From NCBI RefSeq assembly GCF_018128905.1, contig NZ_CP063808.1:1054001-1118000 (forward strand): a stretch of DNA of 64,000 bases, in the 5' to 3' direction. Numbering within the stretch: the first letter of the stretch is position 1; the number at the start of each line of letters is the position of its first letter. Positions 43,544-52,049 of this stretch are shown here, one piece after another. The position numbers were made by a program, and so were the translations under genes. The notes beneath the pieces are model-generated. The model did no database searches. It was not told where the DNA came from and worked only from the letters and a program-made list of their open reading frames with translations. Source of the DNA: Streptomyces sp. A2-16. GTDB taxonomy: Bacteria > Actinomycetota > Actinomycetes > Streptomycetales > Streptomycetaceae.

Positions 43544-43952
43544 CCGCCCCGGCCTCGGCTCGGCCACCGGCTCCAGTCCGGCCACCGGCTTCGGTCCGCC
43601 ACCGGCGCCAGTTCGGCCACCCCAGCTCCGCTCCGCGCCACTCCGTCTCATGTCCGCCCACTCCGTCTACTGCCCGCTTACTCCGGGCCCGTCCTCCCAC
43701 TCGGGGCGTCCGGCCCCCTCCGGGCACGTCCGGCCTCCCGGGCATCTCCGCCCTCCGGGCACGTCCGGTCCCCGGCACCTCCGCCCCCTCTCGGCACCTC
43801 CCCCCGGGCACCTCCGGCCCTCCGGCTACGCCCGGCCCCGGCCACCTCCGGCTCCCGGCCACGCCCGGCCCCCCGGGCACCTCCGCCCCCGAACACCCCT
43901 GATCGCACAGGCTCCAGCCCCGTTGTCAGTGGTGCCTCGTACTGTCGGCGGC
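43544..43952. other. 409-base C-rich, low-complexity gap
   Basis: No gene is convincing here. The left part repeats GGCCACCGGCTCCAGTCC-like units three times. The middle (about 43690-43900) is built from CCGGGCACCTCCG and CCGGCCACGCCC-like units, strongly pyrimidine-biased on the plus strand. One frame stays open through it and joins the next gene, which would add a Pro/Gly/His-rich N-terminus of about 100 residues; I regard that as chance. The start of the next gene at 43953 has no clear ribosome site. Confidence 0.6.
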
Positions 43953-44345
43953 ATGGGAATCGTGATGTTCGTCGACGAGACGACAAGCGGGAGCCGTAGC
44001 GACGGCTGGGGGCTGGAGATCGCCGAGGAGCGGCTCGCCGTGCGCGAGTTGATCCGGCGCCGGGTTTTCCAGGAGGTCGCCGAGTACAACGCGCGCACAC
44101 CCGCCGTCTTCCAGGGCCTGGTCCAGCCCGAGGACACCGAACGCGTGCTGAACGGCTACGCGTTGCGCACGCCCCGCCGCATAGACCCCGAGACCCAGAC
44201 CGAGCTCGCCCTCAAGGCCTTCGCGGGCAACGGCTTCCTGGTCCTGGTCGGCGACCGCCAGGTCACCGAACTCGACGAGGAGATCGACCTGGTGCTCGGC
44301 ACCGAGGTCACCTTCCTGAAGCTCGTCCCGCTGGTGGGTGGCTGA
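43953..44345 (+). CDS. Hypothetical protein paired with DUF4132-type gene
   Basis: This is a 130-residue soluble protein that I do not recognise. It opens MGIVMFVDETTSG and contains AVRELIRRRVFQEVAEYNAR, then LNGYALRTPRRIDPETQTE, and ends in ELDEEIDLVLGTEVTFLKLV with a beta-strand pattern. The spacing of two bases to the following large gene and the shared coding bias indicate co-translation and probably a complex. The start is uncertain (ATG 43953 or 43965). No signal peptide or helix is present. Confidence 0.75.
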   Translation: MGIVMFVDETTSGSRSDGWGLEIAEERLAVRELIRRRVFQEVAEYNARTPAVFQGLVQPEDTERVLNGYALRTPRRIDPETQTELALKAFAGNGFLVLVGDRQVTELDEEIDLVLGTEVTFLKLVPLVGG

Positions 44346-44347
44346 CC

Positions 44348-46810
44348 ATGGGCCACGTCCAGAGATACAAGGACCTGATCCGGCAGCGGACCGCCGACGG
44401 CGACCTCGAGGAACTCGCCGTCGACCTGCTCAAGGCCGCGGTCACCAACAAGGGCAACTGGACCGGGCTGTGGGACGGCGTGCTGGCCAGGCTGCTCGAA
44501 CTGCCCCCTGAGGCGCGGGCGCGGGTCGCCGACGGCCTCGTCACCCAGTACCACTCGGAGCAGGCCGGCCCGAACGCACGGGAGAACGCGCTGATCCTGC
44601 TGGGCATCGTCTCCCGCGGCCTGCCGCCCCACGACCGCCTGACCGCGGAGCGCCTGTCCCTGCTCGACAAGATCTCCCGCCAGCACTCGTTCTGGTACGG
44701 CGCCCGTTACGAGAACCTCATCGAGGCCGAGCTGGCCGCGGGCCGCCCCATCGCGCCCGCCGTCGTCGCCACCGTCCGCCGTTCCGTCCTCCACGCCTAC
44801 CAGAACGAGGACCTGCCGAGGACGGCGAAGAAGCTGACCGAGCCACCCCTCAACGTCGGTGAGCAGTGGGCCGAAGCGGCCCTGCGGGAGACCGGCACCG
44901 CCTGGCGGGAACTGCTCGCGCACACGGCGACCGCCACCGCCGCCAAGCCCTCCGCCAAGTGGGACCAGCAGGCTTCCGCCCTCGTCGGTCCGCTCGGCGC
45001 CGACCATGTCCGCGAGACCGTCCTCCCCTGGCTCGCCCTCGCCGGCCGCCCCCGCACCTTCGAACTCGAACGCGGCCCGTACGAACCGGACATCAACAGC
45101 GCCTACGACCCCTACAACGCGAACGCCCTGAGGGGCCTCGCCTGGCTGCTCTCCCTCCTCCCGCCGCACCCCGACACCGCCCGCGCCCTCGGCGCCCTCG
45201 TCGAGACCTCCCTCAAGAAGGTCGCCGGCCTCGGCCCCCGCAACCCGAAGGTCGCCAACGCGGGCGTCAACGCCCTGGCCCGCATCGACAGCGAGGCCGC
45301 CCTCGCCGAACTCGCCCGCCTGGCCACCCGGGTGACGTACAAGAACACCGCCAAGCTGCTGGACGCGGCCCTGGAGACCCGCGCCGTCGCCCTCGGCCTC
45401 AGCCGTGAGGAGATCGAGGAACTGGCCGTGCCGGCGTACGGCCTGACCGAGGTCGGACGCGCGGAGCGCCGGCTCGGCGAGGCCACCGCCCTCCTCGAGG
45501 TCCAGGGCTCCAGAGCCGTGTTGACCTGGACGAGCGCGAGCGGCAAGCCGGTCAGGAGCGTGCCCGCGGCCGTACGACGGGACCAGGCGGAGGAGCTGAA
45601 GGAGCTCAAGGCGGCCGTCAAGGACATCGACAAGATGCTCTCCGCCCAGAGCGAGCGTCTGGACCGGCAGTTCCTGGCCGACCGCACCTGGTCCTACGCC
45701 ATCTGGCGCGAGCGCTACCTCGACCACCCCCTGGTCGGCACCCTCGCCCGCCGCCTGCTGTGGACGGTCGACGGCACGACCTCCGGTTACGCCGAGGGCT
45801 CCCTGCGCACCCTCACGGACGAACCCCTCACCGAAGGCACCGAGGTCCGCCTGTGGCACCCGGTGGACCACAGCCCCGCCGAGATCGTCGCCTGGCGCGA
45901 CTGGCTGGAACGCCACGGCATCACCCAGCCGTTCAAGCAGGCCCACCGGGAGGTCTACCTGCTGACGGACGCCGAGCGCACCACCGGCACCTACTCCAAC
46001 CGCTTCGCGGCCCACGTCCTGCGCCAGCACCAGTTCCACTCCCTGGCGGCGGCGCGCGGCTGGCGCAACAAACTCCGACTGGCCGTCGACGACGAGGCGC
46101 CGCCGCCCTCCCGCGACCTCCCCAGGTGGGGCCTGCGGGCCGAGTACTGGATCGAGGGCGACGGCGGCGCGGACTACTCGGACATCACCGACTCCGGCAC
46201 CTTCCTGCGCCTGCGCACCGACCAGGTCCGCTTCTATCCGATCGACGCCCCGGAGAACTCGGCACACTGCGCCGGCGGTGAGTACCACATGTGGCTGCGC
46301 GACGGCGCGGACCCGGTGGACCCCCTGCCCCTGACGGACATCCCGCCCCTGGTCCTGTCCGAAGTCCTGCGGGACGTCGACCTGTTCGTCGGCGTGGCCA
46401 GCATCGGAAACGACCCGACCTGGCAGGACGGCGGCCCCGGCGGCCGCTTCCAGGAGTACTGGACCTCGTACGGCTTCGGAGAGCTCAACCAGAGCGCCGA
46501 GACCCGCCGTCTCCTCCTGGACCGTCTGATCCCGAGGCTCGCGATAGCCGACCGCTGCACCCTGGAGGGACGCTTCCTCCACGTCAAGGGCGACCGGCAC
46601 ACGTACAAGATCCACCTCGGCTCGGGCAACATCCTGCGCACGCCGAACGACCAGTACCTGTGCATCGTCCCGAAGTCCAACCCGGCCACCCCGCAGTCCG
46701 GTTACCTCCCCTACGAGGGCGACCGCATGCTCGCGGTCATCCTCAGCAAGGCGATGATGCTGGCGGCCGACACGAAGATCACGGACCCGACGATCCTGAG
46801 CCAGCTGTGA
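44348..46810 (+). CDS. Large DUF4132-type protein
   Basis: This is an 820-residue soluble protein. The N-terminal 400 residues look like HEAT-type alpha solenoid (GLAWLLSLLPPHPDTARALG, then VANAGVNALARIDSEAALAE). The middle to C-terminal part has the blocks I associate with DUF4132: WRERYLDHPLVGTLARRLLW, VRLWHPVDHSPAEIVAWRDW, and ITQPFKQAHREVYLLTDAE. The C-terminal region includes DLFVGVASIGNDPTW and IHLGSGNILRTPNDQYLCIV. DUF4132 is found in MolR/YehI-type proteins of unclear role. It is coupled to the small gene just upstream. The WGR domain often seen with DUF4132 is absent. Confidence 0.82.
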   Translation: MGHVQRYKDLIRQRTADGDLEELAVDLLKAAVTNKGNWTGLWDGVLARLLELPPEARARVADGLVTQYHSEQAGPNARENALILLGIVSRGLPPHDRLTAERLSLLDKISRQHSFWYGARYENLIEAELAAGRPIAPAVVATVRRSVLHAYQNEDLPRTAKKLTEPPLNVGEQWAEAALRETGTAWRELLAHTATATAAKPSAKWDQQASALVGPLGADHVRETVLPWLALAGRPRTFELERGPYEPDINSAYDPYNANALRGLAWLLSLLPPHPDTARALGALVETSLKKVAGLGPRNPKVANAGVNALARIDSEAALAELARLATRVTYKNTAKLLDAALETRAVALGLSREEIEELAVPAYGLTEVGRAERRLGEATALLEVQGSRAVLTWTSASGKPVRSVPAAVRRDQAEELKELKAAVKDIDKMLSAQSERLDRQFLADRTWSYAIWRERYLDHPLVGTLARRLLWTVDGTTSGYAEGSLRTLTDEPLTEGTEVRLWHPVDHSPAEIVAWRDWLERHGITQPFKQAHREVYLLTDAERTTGTYSNRFAAHVLRQHQFHSLAAARGWRNKLRLAVDDEAPPPSRDLPRWGLRAEYWIEGDGGADYSDITDSGTFLRLRTDQVRFYPIDAPENSAHCAGGEYHMWLRDGADPVDPLPLTDIPPLVLSEVLRDVDLFVGVASIGNDPTWQDGGPGGRFQEYWTSYGFGELNQSAETRRLLLDRLIPRLAIADRCTLEGRFLHVKGDRHTYKIHLGSGNILRTPNDQYLCIVPKSNPATPQSGYLPYEGDRMLAVILSKAMMLAADTKITDPTILSQL

Positions 46811-46861
46811 CCGCCGAAGCGGGCAAGCACGCGACGGTCGAAAGGCACGCGAGGGAGGCCG

Positions 46862-48157
46862 TCACAGGTTCCCGTAACCGTCCCTGACCACTTCCCGGGC
46901 CAGCGTCCCGCGGAGGTGCGCCAGTTCACCCGCGATGCGCTCGGTCCGGACGGCGTCCGCCGTCACCGCGGCGGGCACCGGGGCGCGGCCCAGCAGCAGT
47001 CGGCGGCGCAGATGGGTCGGAGGGTGGCTGGCGTCGACGCTGTGCCCGCGCAGTTCCCCGACCCTGCGCAGGCGTTCGAACTCGGACTGCGGGACGGAGT
47101 CCAGATGGGCGGCGAGCGCCTCCCACAGGCCGTCGGCGTTCCGCTGCCCGCCCCGGCCCGTGCCGCGCAGCCTGCGGTTGTTGGTCTCGCGGAGCAGGGT
47201 GGTGACGATCGAGTCGGTGATCATGAGCCGGTCCATCAGACCGACCGCGCCCTCGGTGGACCCGGCGCGGGCCGCCGCCGTGTCCGCGAGGTACTCACCG
47301 CGCTGGGCGGCCCGCGCGGTCAGCAGGTCGAGCAGCGCCATGACCCCGGTGATCAGCAGGCGGAGCGGGACACAGGCCAGGTTGGTGATGGCCTGGATCA
47401 CGTTCGGGTTCGGCATCGGCCGGACGTAATAGAGCCAGGTGTTCAGCGATCTGAAGGCGGTGCCCACGACCATTCCGTGGCGGGTGTCGCCGTTGGTGAA
47501 GTGACCGAGCTCGTGCCCGAGGAGCGCGATCCGCTGCTGCGGGCTCAGCACCTCCCACAGTGGAAGACCCAGCGTCAGGAGCCTTTTCCGCAGCCCCAGA
47601 TGGCTCACGCTCGCGTTGGCGTCGACATCGACGACGACGGCGTCCACGCCCCGGGTGCCCATGGCGGCGGCGACCTCGTCGACCAGCGCGTACAGCTCGG
47701 GCGCGTCCGCGCGCAGCAGGACGCGGTCGTCGTCGGACAGCCGGTTCAGCCGCGGCCGCAGCGACCAGGCCAGCGCCAGCAGGAACAGCCCGAACACCAT
47801 ACCGAGCCCGCCCCAGCCACGGATCACACCCAGCAGGCCGATCGCGGCCAGGACGAGGGTCAGGCCGTGCACGGCGAGCGCCATCGCGTAGGCGAGCAGC
47901 CCGGAGACGGTCCTCCCGGTCCGCCGGCCTCCGTCCCCGGTGCTCGACTCGGCGCTCAGCTCGTCGAACAGCCGCCCGCCGTACCGCTGCGCGATCCGGC
48001 GACGCGCCCCCTCCAGCCCGCGCTTTCGGTCTCCGGGCCCTTGCGGATCCACGTTCCAGTCGCAGGCCGCGCACCACGTGGTGAACCGTCGGTCCGAACG
48101 GATCTCCACCCCGCACTGGGGGCACGACGACACGATCTCCTCTTCAGCGGTACGCAC
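46862..48157 (-). CDS. M48 family metalloprotease with N-terminal zinc ribbon
   Basis: This 431-residue membrane protease begins with a zinc ribbon (SCPQCGVEIRSD and WCAACDW), followed by a linker. Two helices come next (YAMALAVHGLTLVLAAIGLL, GGLGMVFGLFLLALAWSLR), then the M48 catalytic domain with ALLGHELGHFTNGDTRH (HExxH, His-Glu-His zinc site). Another membrane segment and the third ligand Glu region YLADTAAARAG follow. It should cleave membrane or envelope proteins on the cytosolic face, like HtpX. The C-terminal part has HPPTHLRRRLLLGR, typical of M48. GTG 48157 precedes the first Cys pair closely. Confidence 0.92.
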   Translation of the reverse strand: MRTAEEEIVSSCPQCGVEIRSDRRFTTWCAACDWNVDPQGPGDRKRGLEGARRRIAQRYGGRLFDELSAESSTGDGGRRTGRTVSGLLAYAMALAVHGLTLVLAAIGLLGVIRGWGGLGMVFGLFLLALAWSLRPRLNRLSDDDRVLLRADAPELYALVDEVAAAMGTRGVDAVVVDVDANASVSHLGLRKRLLTLGLPLWEVLSPQQRIALLGHELGHFTNGDTRHGMVVGTAFRSLNTWLYYVRPMPNPNVIQAITNLACVPLRLLITGVMALLDLLTARAAQRGEYLADTAAARAGSTEGAVGLMDRLMITDSIVTTLLRETNNRRLRGTGRGGQRNADGLWEALAAHLDSVPQSEFERLRRVGELRGHSVDASHPPTHLRRRLLLGRAPVPAAVTADAVRTERIAGELAHLRGTLAREVVRDGYGNL

Positions 48158-48249
48158 CGCTGCCTCCCCGAGTTCCCGGCCCCTCCCCAGGGCCGCTCAT
48201 CATGACCGCGGCAGTGGATCACGTGGTGCGCCGGGGCGCAATGCCGGGC

Positions 48250-49035
48250 TCAGCCGCCGGTTCCGCAGCCGCCCACGCGCCGGGTGCTGAGCGCGATGTC
48301 GTCCATGCGGATGTCGTACGACGACGGTGTCGGGTTCGCCTGGTAGAGCTGCCAGCCCAGCTTCAGCTTGTCGAAGGTCGGGAAGACGAAGTCGTCCGCG
48401 GTGCCCCCGTGGTCCTTCGTGGACACCGTCAGGTCGCTGTGCTCCACGCCGTCCAGATAGACCGTGACGCGGTTGTCGCGGGCGTCGAGGTGGAACTCGA
48501 CGCACTGCCACGCCCCGGCGACGGCCGGCGAGGAGGTCTTCCAGGAGGTCCAGTCCCCGGTGGTCCCGAGATCCGACCCCACGCCCCAGAAGTTGCCGTG
48601 GTCGGTCGGCGCGAACTGCCCGCCGAGCGGCCGCACCAGGGTCGGGGAGTCCTTCCCCGACGCCTCGGCGATGGTCCAGTGGGCCCAGTCGGGCGCGGTG
48701 GGAAACCCACCGACCCGCAGCCGCACCCGCCCCCAGAAGCTGTTGCCGGGCGGGGAGAGCTCGTCGAACACGAGAAAGGCCCGCCCGTTGCCCTCGGTGC
48801 GGATACGCAGTTCCCGCCCGTGCCCCTTGGCGTCGGGTACGACGGTCAGCGTGCCGTTCGCCGAGTCGGTGCTCCAGCCACGCCCCTGGGTGACGGGGCC
48901 GAGGGGGAGCCGGTCAAAGTTCTCCCGGGCGAGCGTTCCGTGGGGAGTGGGGGTTGCGGAGGCAGTGGGGGGTATCGCGAGCAACGCGGCCGCGGCAACT
49001 GAGAGCGCGGCGGCGGCTTTTCTCTTGAGTGCCAT
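48250..49035 (-). CDS. Secreted concanavalin-like (Cip1-like) protein
   Basis: This is a 261-residue exported protein with a signal peptide (ALSVAAAALLAIPPTASA). The mature part opens LARENFDRLPLGPVTQGRGW and includes FWGRVRLRVGGFPTAPDWAH, GAWQCVEFHLDARDNRVTVYL and DDFVFPTFDKLKLGWQLYQ, which read as a beta-sandwich of the concanavalin A-like type. The set of motifs resembles Cip1-type cellulose-induced proteins and polysaccharide lyase-like folds. Catalytic residues are not evident. It probably binds or modifies a polysaccharide outside the cell. The Cys near the end (RRVGGCG) may pair with WQC. Confidence 0.82.
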   Translation of the reverse strand: MALKRKAAAALSVAAAALLAIPPTASATPTPHGTLARENFDRLPLGPVTQGRGWSTDSANGTLTVVPDAKGHGRELRIRTEGNGRAFLVFDELSPPGNSFWGRVRLRVGGFPTAPDWAHWTIAEASGKDSPTLVRPLGGQFAPTDHGNFWGVGSDLGTTGDWTSWKTSSPAVAGAWQCVEFHLDARDNRVTVYLDGVEHSDLTVSTKDHGGTADDFVFPTFDKLKLGWQLYQANPTPSSYDIRMDDIALSTRRVGGCGTGG

Positions 49036-49202
49036 GGGACCAGTCTGCGCCCGGAGTCCCCCAAGTCACAGCAGTCACATAGGACTTGACCAGTGCCGAC
49101 CACTCGCATGTCCTGATCGCACTGTGGACCCTCCCTCCAATCAGCTTGACACGGCGCTTCATACTGAACAGCGCTCAGAGGCGGATGGGGAGGGCGAGCT
49201 TC

Positions 49203-50117
49203 GTGCGACGGGTGCTGTCGGTGCATTTCGCGCCGTGCGCGCTGTTTGTCGCGGGAGTGCTCGCGTTGGTGCGAGCAGGCAGCTTCTCGGGCCGGAGTGA
49301 CTGGGGCGCCGTGTGGCCGGAGCGGCCCGCGGCAGTGTTCGGAGTGGTCGTGACGGTCGTCGCCGGAGCGTCGCTGCTAGGTCTGTTGTTGCAGCCGTTC
49401 CAGGTGCGAGCAGTGCGGGTCCTCGAGGGCTACTGGGACCGCTGGCCGGTCACTGCGGGGCTGGCCGGTGCGCTGACGCGTGTCCAGCGCCACCGTTGGC
49501 GGGGATTGCGGCAGCGGGCGCAAGGGACAGCGAGCGGTGACCGACACCGGCGCGTGCGTGACGATGCCCTGCGCCGCCTCTCCGCCCGCCCGCCGGGCGA
49601 CCTCCTGCTGCCCACGGCGCTGGGCAACGCTCTGCGGGCCGGGGAGCTGACTGCCGGAGAGCGCTACGGCCTGACCACCCTGCCCTCCTGGCCCCGCATC
49701 TACCTCCAGGTGTCCGACCGCATGGCTGAGGTCCTCCGCTCGGCCCGCGACGCACTCGACACGGCGGTCAACCTGTGCTGGTCCCTGCTCGCGCTGACCG
49801 TGACCGGCGCGGCGGCTCTGTACGACGAGCCGACCCGCTGGTGGCTGTGCGGCACCGGTCTGCTGCTGGCGGCGGTCGCGTACAAGGGTGCGGTGACGAC
49901 GGCGCAGGGATACTCGGGGCTCATGCACGTCGCGTACGACCTGCACCGCTTCGACCTGCTGGAGGCGCTGCACCTTCCGCTGCCTGCGGACGGGGAGAGC
50001 GAGGAGGAGATCTTCTCCGACGTGTCGGACCTGTTTGCCGGGGTCCGGAGGGAGGGCCGTGCGTACGAGCATCCGGACGCGCGGCGCGAGCGCAGGGGCG
50101 GACCCACGCAGACGTGA
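49203..50117 (+). CDS. Unidentified membrane protein
   Basis: This is a 304-residue protein I do not recognise. Two helices lie at the N-terminus (APCALFVAGVLALVRAGS and AAVFGVVVTVVAGASLLGLL), then a cytosolic stretch of about 130 residues (QRHRWRGLRQRAQGTASGDR and TALGNALRAGELTAGERYGL), two more helices (LCWSLLALTVTGAAALY, WWLCGTGLLLAAVAYKGAV) and an acidic tail. GTG 49203 was chosen because GGGGAGGG precedes it by about eight bases; ATG 49185 lies before that site and is less likely. A TTGACA box lies at 49146-49151. It is convergent with a pair of minus-strand genes of similar unfamiliar type. Confidence 0.72.
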   Translation: MRRVLSVHFAPCALFVAGVLALVRAGSFSGRSDWGAVWPERPAAVFGVVVTVVAGASLLGLLLQPFQVRAVRVLEGYWDRWPVTAGLAGALTRVQRHRWRGLRQRAQGTASGDRHRRVRDDALRRLSARPPGDLLLPTALGNALRAGELTAGERYGLTTLPSWPRIYLQVSDRMAEVLRSARDALDTAVNLCWSLLALTVTGAAALYDEPTRWWLCGTGLLLAAVAYKGAVTTAQGYSGLMHVAYDLHRFDLLEALHLPLPADGESEEEIFSDVSDLFAGVRREGRAYEHPDARRERRGGPTQT

Positions 50118-50126
50118 GTCCGCCGT

Positions 50127-50480
50127 TCAGCCTGGGGGGCGGTTGCCCCGGGCGCGGGCCCTGTCCAGCTCCCCCCTGGCGTGCAGGAGCTGGTGCCACG
50201 CGTCCCTGCCTTCGTCGTCGTGGCCTTCGCACGACGCGTGCACCGCGGGCGGTACATCGGAGAAGGGACAGCCGACCTGCTTGTGCTTGACGTTGTGCTC
50301 GGCGAGATAGGCGTCGATGGCGGCCGGACCCTCCTGGAGTGCCTTCTTCCAAGCGTTCAGGAGGGACACCCTGCGTGGCACGATGGACCGTCCCTGTACC
50401 AGTCCGAGTTCTGCCTGGCAGTATCCGCACTTGATCGAGTGGGGTTGATAGCCGGGGAGCACCATGGCGTGCATGGTCAT
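50127..50480 (-). CDS. Unidentified small soluble protein
   Basis: This 117-residue protein opens MTMHAMVLPGYQPHSIKCGY with a CxxC pair (KCGYCQAELG) that could hold a metal. It continues ISLLNAWKKALQEGP-like helices and HKQVGCPFSDVPPAVHASCE with two more Cys. I do not recognise a family. The four Cys with the His residues could make a zinc finger. It overlaps the upstream membrane-protein gene by four bases (ATGA), so the two are likely partners. The ATG at 50480 is fixed by that overlap. Confidence 0.68.
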   Translation of the reverse strand: MTMHAMVLPGYQPHSIKCGYCQAELGLVQGRSIVPRRVSLLNAWKKALQEGPAAIDAYLAEHNVKHKQVGCPFSDVPPAVHASCEGHDDEGRDAWHQLLHARGELDRARARGNRPPG

Positions 50481-51097
50481 TCGGGGCCTCCTTGCCCGAC
50501 GGGTGTGGCTCGTTCGTCGACGGCGCGTTTGAGCTTCTCCTGCCAGTAGATCTCCCCGATGGCGCAGAGCAGGACGATGAACGCCGCACCCCATCGCCAC
50601 CAGCGCTGGTCGCTCGCGGGCCCGGGGGCCAGCGCCGCGGCGACACCGAACGCGAGCAGCACAGTGCCCTTGTTGAACAGGCTGTTGGCCCGGTTGTTGT
50701 ATTTCGTCCAGGTGCGGAAGTCGTTGTACTGCTCGATCCGTAGCTCCGCCAGAGTCTGCTCGTCGGGGTCCTCAAGCCGATGCCAGTCGTAGACGTCCTG
50801 CCCTGAGTAGAGGAACTTCCGTGCGTGATAGGCCAGTTGGATGCTGAAGATCAGGGCCATCGCCGAGAGCACGAGAGCGAGGAGAGTCGGGCCGGACAGC
50901 AGGAACAGCTTTTCCTTGACCCCTGCCACTACTCCGGCCAGGCCGAGGGCGGCGGCCGCCAGCAGGGGAGCGGCGACGAACTGGGCCTCCTTGGAGCCGT
51001 GTCCGTACCCCAGCGGGGTCGGGCGCTGCCAGGTGGGCGGTGCCAGGCTGTCCAACGGCAGGCCGTCCGGTTCCGGGTCGTCCGGTGGTGTCCCCAC
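50477..51097 (-). CDS. Unidentified four-helix membrane protein
   Basis: This is a 206-residue protein with two pairs of helices: AAPLLAAAALGLAGVVAGV with GPTLLALVLSAMALIFSIQL, and GTVLLAFGVAAALAP with WGAAFIVLLCAIGEIYWQ. A charged cytosolic loop of about 55 residues between them (LAYHARKFLYSG, WHRLEDPDEQTLAELRIEQY, NDFRTWTKYNNRANSL) resembles the coiled linker of SLATT-type or cyclic-nucleotide-effector membrane proteins in general form only. GTG 51097 follows a Pro-rich leader. It heads the two-gene unit with the small Cys-containing protein. Confidence 0.7.
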   Translation of the reverse strand: MGTPPDDPEPDGLPLDSLAPPTWQRPTPLGYGHGSKEAQFVAAPLLAAAALGLAGVVAGVKEKLFLLSGPTLLALVLSAMALIFSIQLAYHARKFLYSGQDVYDWHRLEDPDEQTLAELRIEQYNDFRTWTKYNNRANSLFNKGTVLLAFGVAAALAPGPASDQRWWRWGAAFIVLLCAIGEIYWQEKLKRAVDERATPVGQGGPE

Positions 51098-51177
51098 GAG
51101 CCCCCGCCCTCTTGAACCGACTCGACCAACCGCCTTGCCCTGCCCCCTGTCCCGAAAGGAGTGTGACGCCGGAAAGT

Positions 51178-51251
51178 GCCCTCTGGCAGGAGCGGGAACC
51201 GGACAAAAACGCCAGAGGGCCCTGTTCCCGAAGTGACGGAAACAGGGCCCT
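51178..51251. terminator. Compound terminator after sdhB
   Basis: Two overlapping hairpins are possible. GCCCTCTGGC (51178-51187) pairs with GCCAGAGGGC (51211-51220). AGGGCCCTGTTCCCG (51216-51230) pairs with CGGAAACAGGGCCCT (51237-51251) with one mismatch and a six-base loop. They share bases 51216-51220, so they are mutually exclusive. The second is the stronger and ends 18 bases from the sdhB stop. Confidence 0.85.
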
Positions 51252-51269
51252 GAGGCTATTCGGAGAAGA

Positions 51270-52049
51270 TCAGAAACGCCGAGTGATCAGCGCTCGCTTC
51301 ACTTCCTGGATCGCCTTCGTGACCTCGATGCCGCGCGGGCAGGCGTCCGTGCAGTTGAAGGTCGTGCGGCAGCGCCACACGCCGTCGCGGTCGTTGAGGA
51401 TCTCCAGGCGCTGCTCGCCCGCCTCGTCACGCGAGTCGAAGATGAAGCGGTGCGCGTTGACGATGGCCGCCGGGCCGAAGTACTGGCCGTCGTTCCAGAA
51501 GACCGGGCACGAGGAGGTGCAGGCCGCGCAGAGGATGCACTTCGTGGTGTCGTCGAAGCGCTCGCGGTCCTCGGCCGTCTGCAGACGCTCGCGCGTCGGC
51601 TCGTTCGTGTCCTTCGTGATCAGGAAGGGCATCACGTCGCGGTACGCCTGGAAGAACGGCTCCATGTCGACCACGAGGTCCTTCAGGACCGTCAGGCCCT
51701 TGATGGGCTCGACCGTGATCGGCTTCGACGGGTTGATGTCCTTGATCAGCGTCTTGCACGCCAGACGGTTCTTGCCGTTGATCCGCATGGCGTCCGAGCC
51801 GCAGATGCCGTGCGCGCAGGAGCGGCGGAAGGTCAGCGAGCCGTCCAGGTCCCACTTGATCTTGTGCAGGGCGTCGAGGACACGTTCCTTCGGGTCGATC
51901 TCCAGCTGGAAGTCTTCCCAGGTGGCCTCGGCCGAGACCTCCGAGTTGAAGCGGCGAACGCGGAAGGTGACCGTGATGTACGGGGAGTCGGCGAAACCGG
52001 GCTCGGGCTCGCCGGCCGCGTCCTTCTTGTCCAGAACAGGGGTTGCCAT
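51270..52049 (-). CDS. sdhB: Succinate dehydrogenase iron-sulfur subunit
   Basis: This 259-residue subunit carries the three iron-sulfur clusters between flavin and quinone. The [2Fe-2S] site reads SCAHGICGSDAM with Asp at the third position, as in Escherichia coli, and the last Cys in RLACKTLI. The second domain has CILCAACTSSCPVFW for [4Fe-4S] and CRTTFNCTDACPRGIEV for the other clusters. It starts in TGATG, sharing one base with the sdhA stop. It is the last gene of the sdhCDAB operon and ends at a strong terminator. Length and motifs are ordinary. Confidence 0.97.
   Translation of the reverse strand: MATPVLDKKDAAGEPEPGFADSPYITVTFRVRRFNSEVSAEATWEDFQLEIDPKERVLDALHKIKWDLDGSLTFRRSCAHGICGSDAMRINGKNRLACKTLIKDINPSKPITVEPIKGLTVLKDLVVDMEPFFQAYRDVMPFLITKDTNEPTRERLQTAEDRERFDDTTKCILCAACTSSCPVFWNDGQYFGPAAIVNAHRFIFDSRDEAGEQRLEILNDRDGVWRCRTTFNCTDACPRGIEVTKAIQEVKRALITRRF

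Noticed and set aside
43650..43952. N-terminal extension of the small DUF4132 partner by about 100 residues
   Set aside because: The sequence is pure low-complexity Pro/Gly/His repeats from C-rich DNA; the conserved-looking protein starts at 43953.
44156..46615. A minus-strand open frame of about 819 codons opposite the DUF4132-type gene
   Set aside because: It lacks motifs and shows the reverse of the expected codon-position bias; the plus-strand protein has family blocks.
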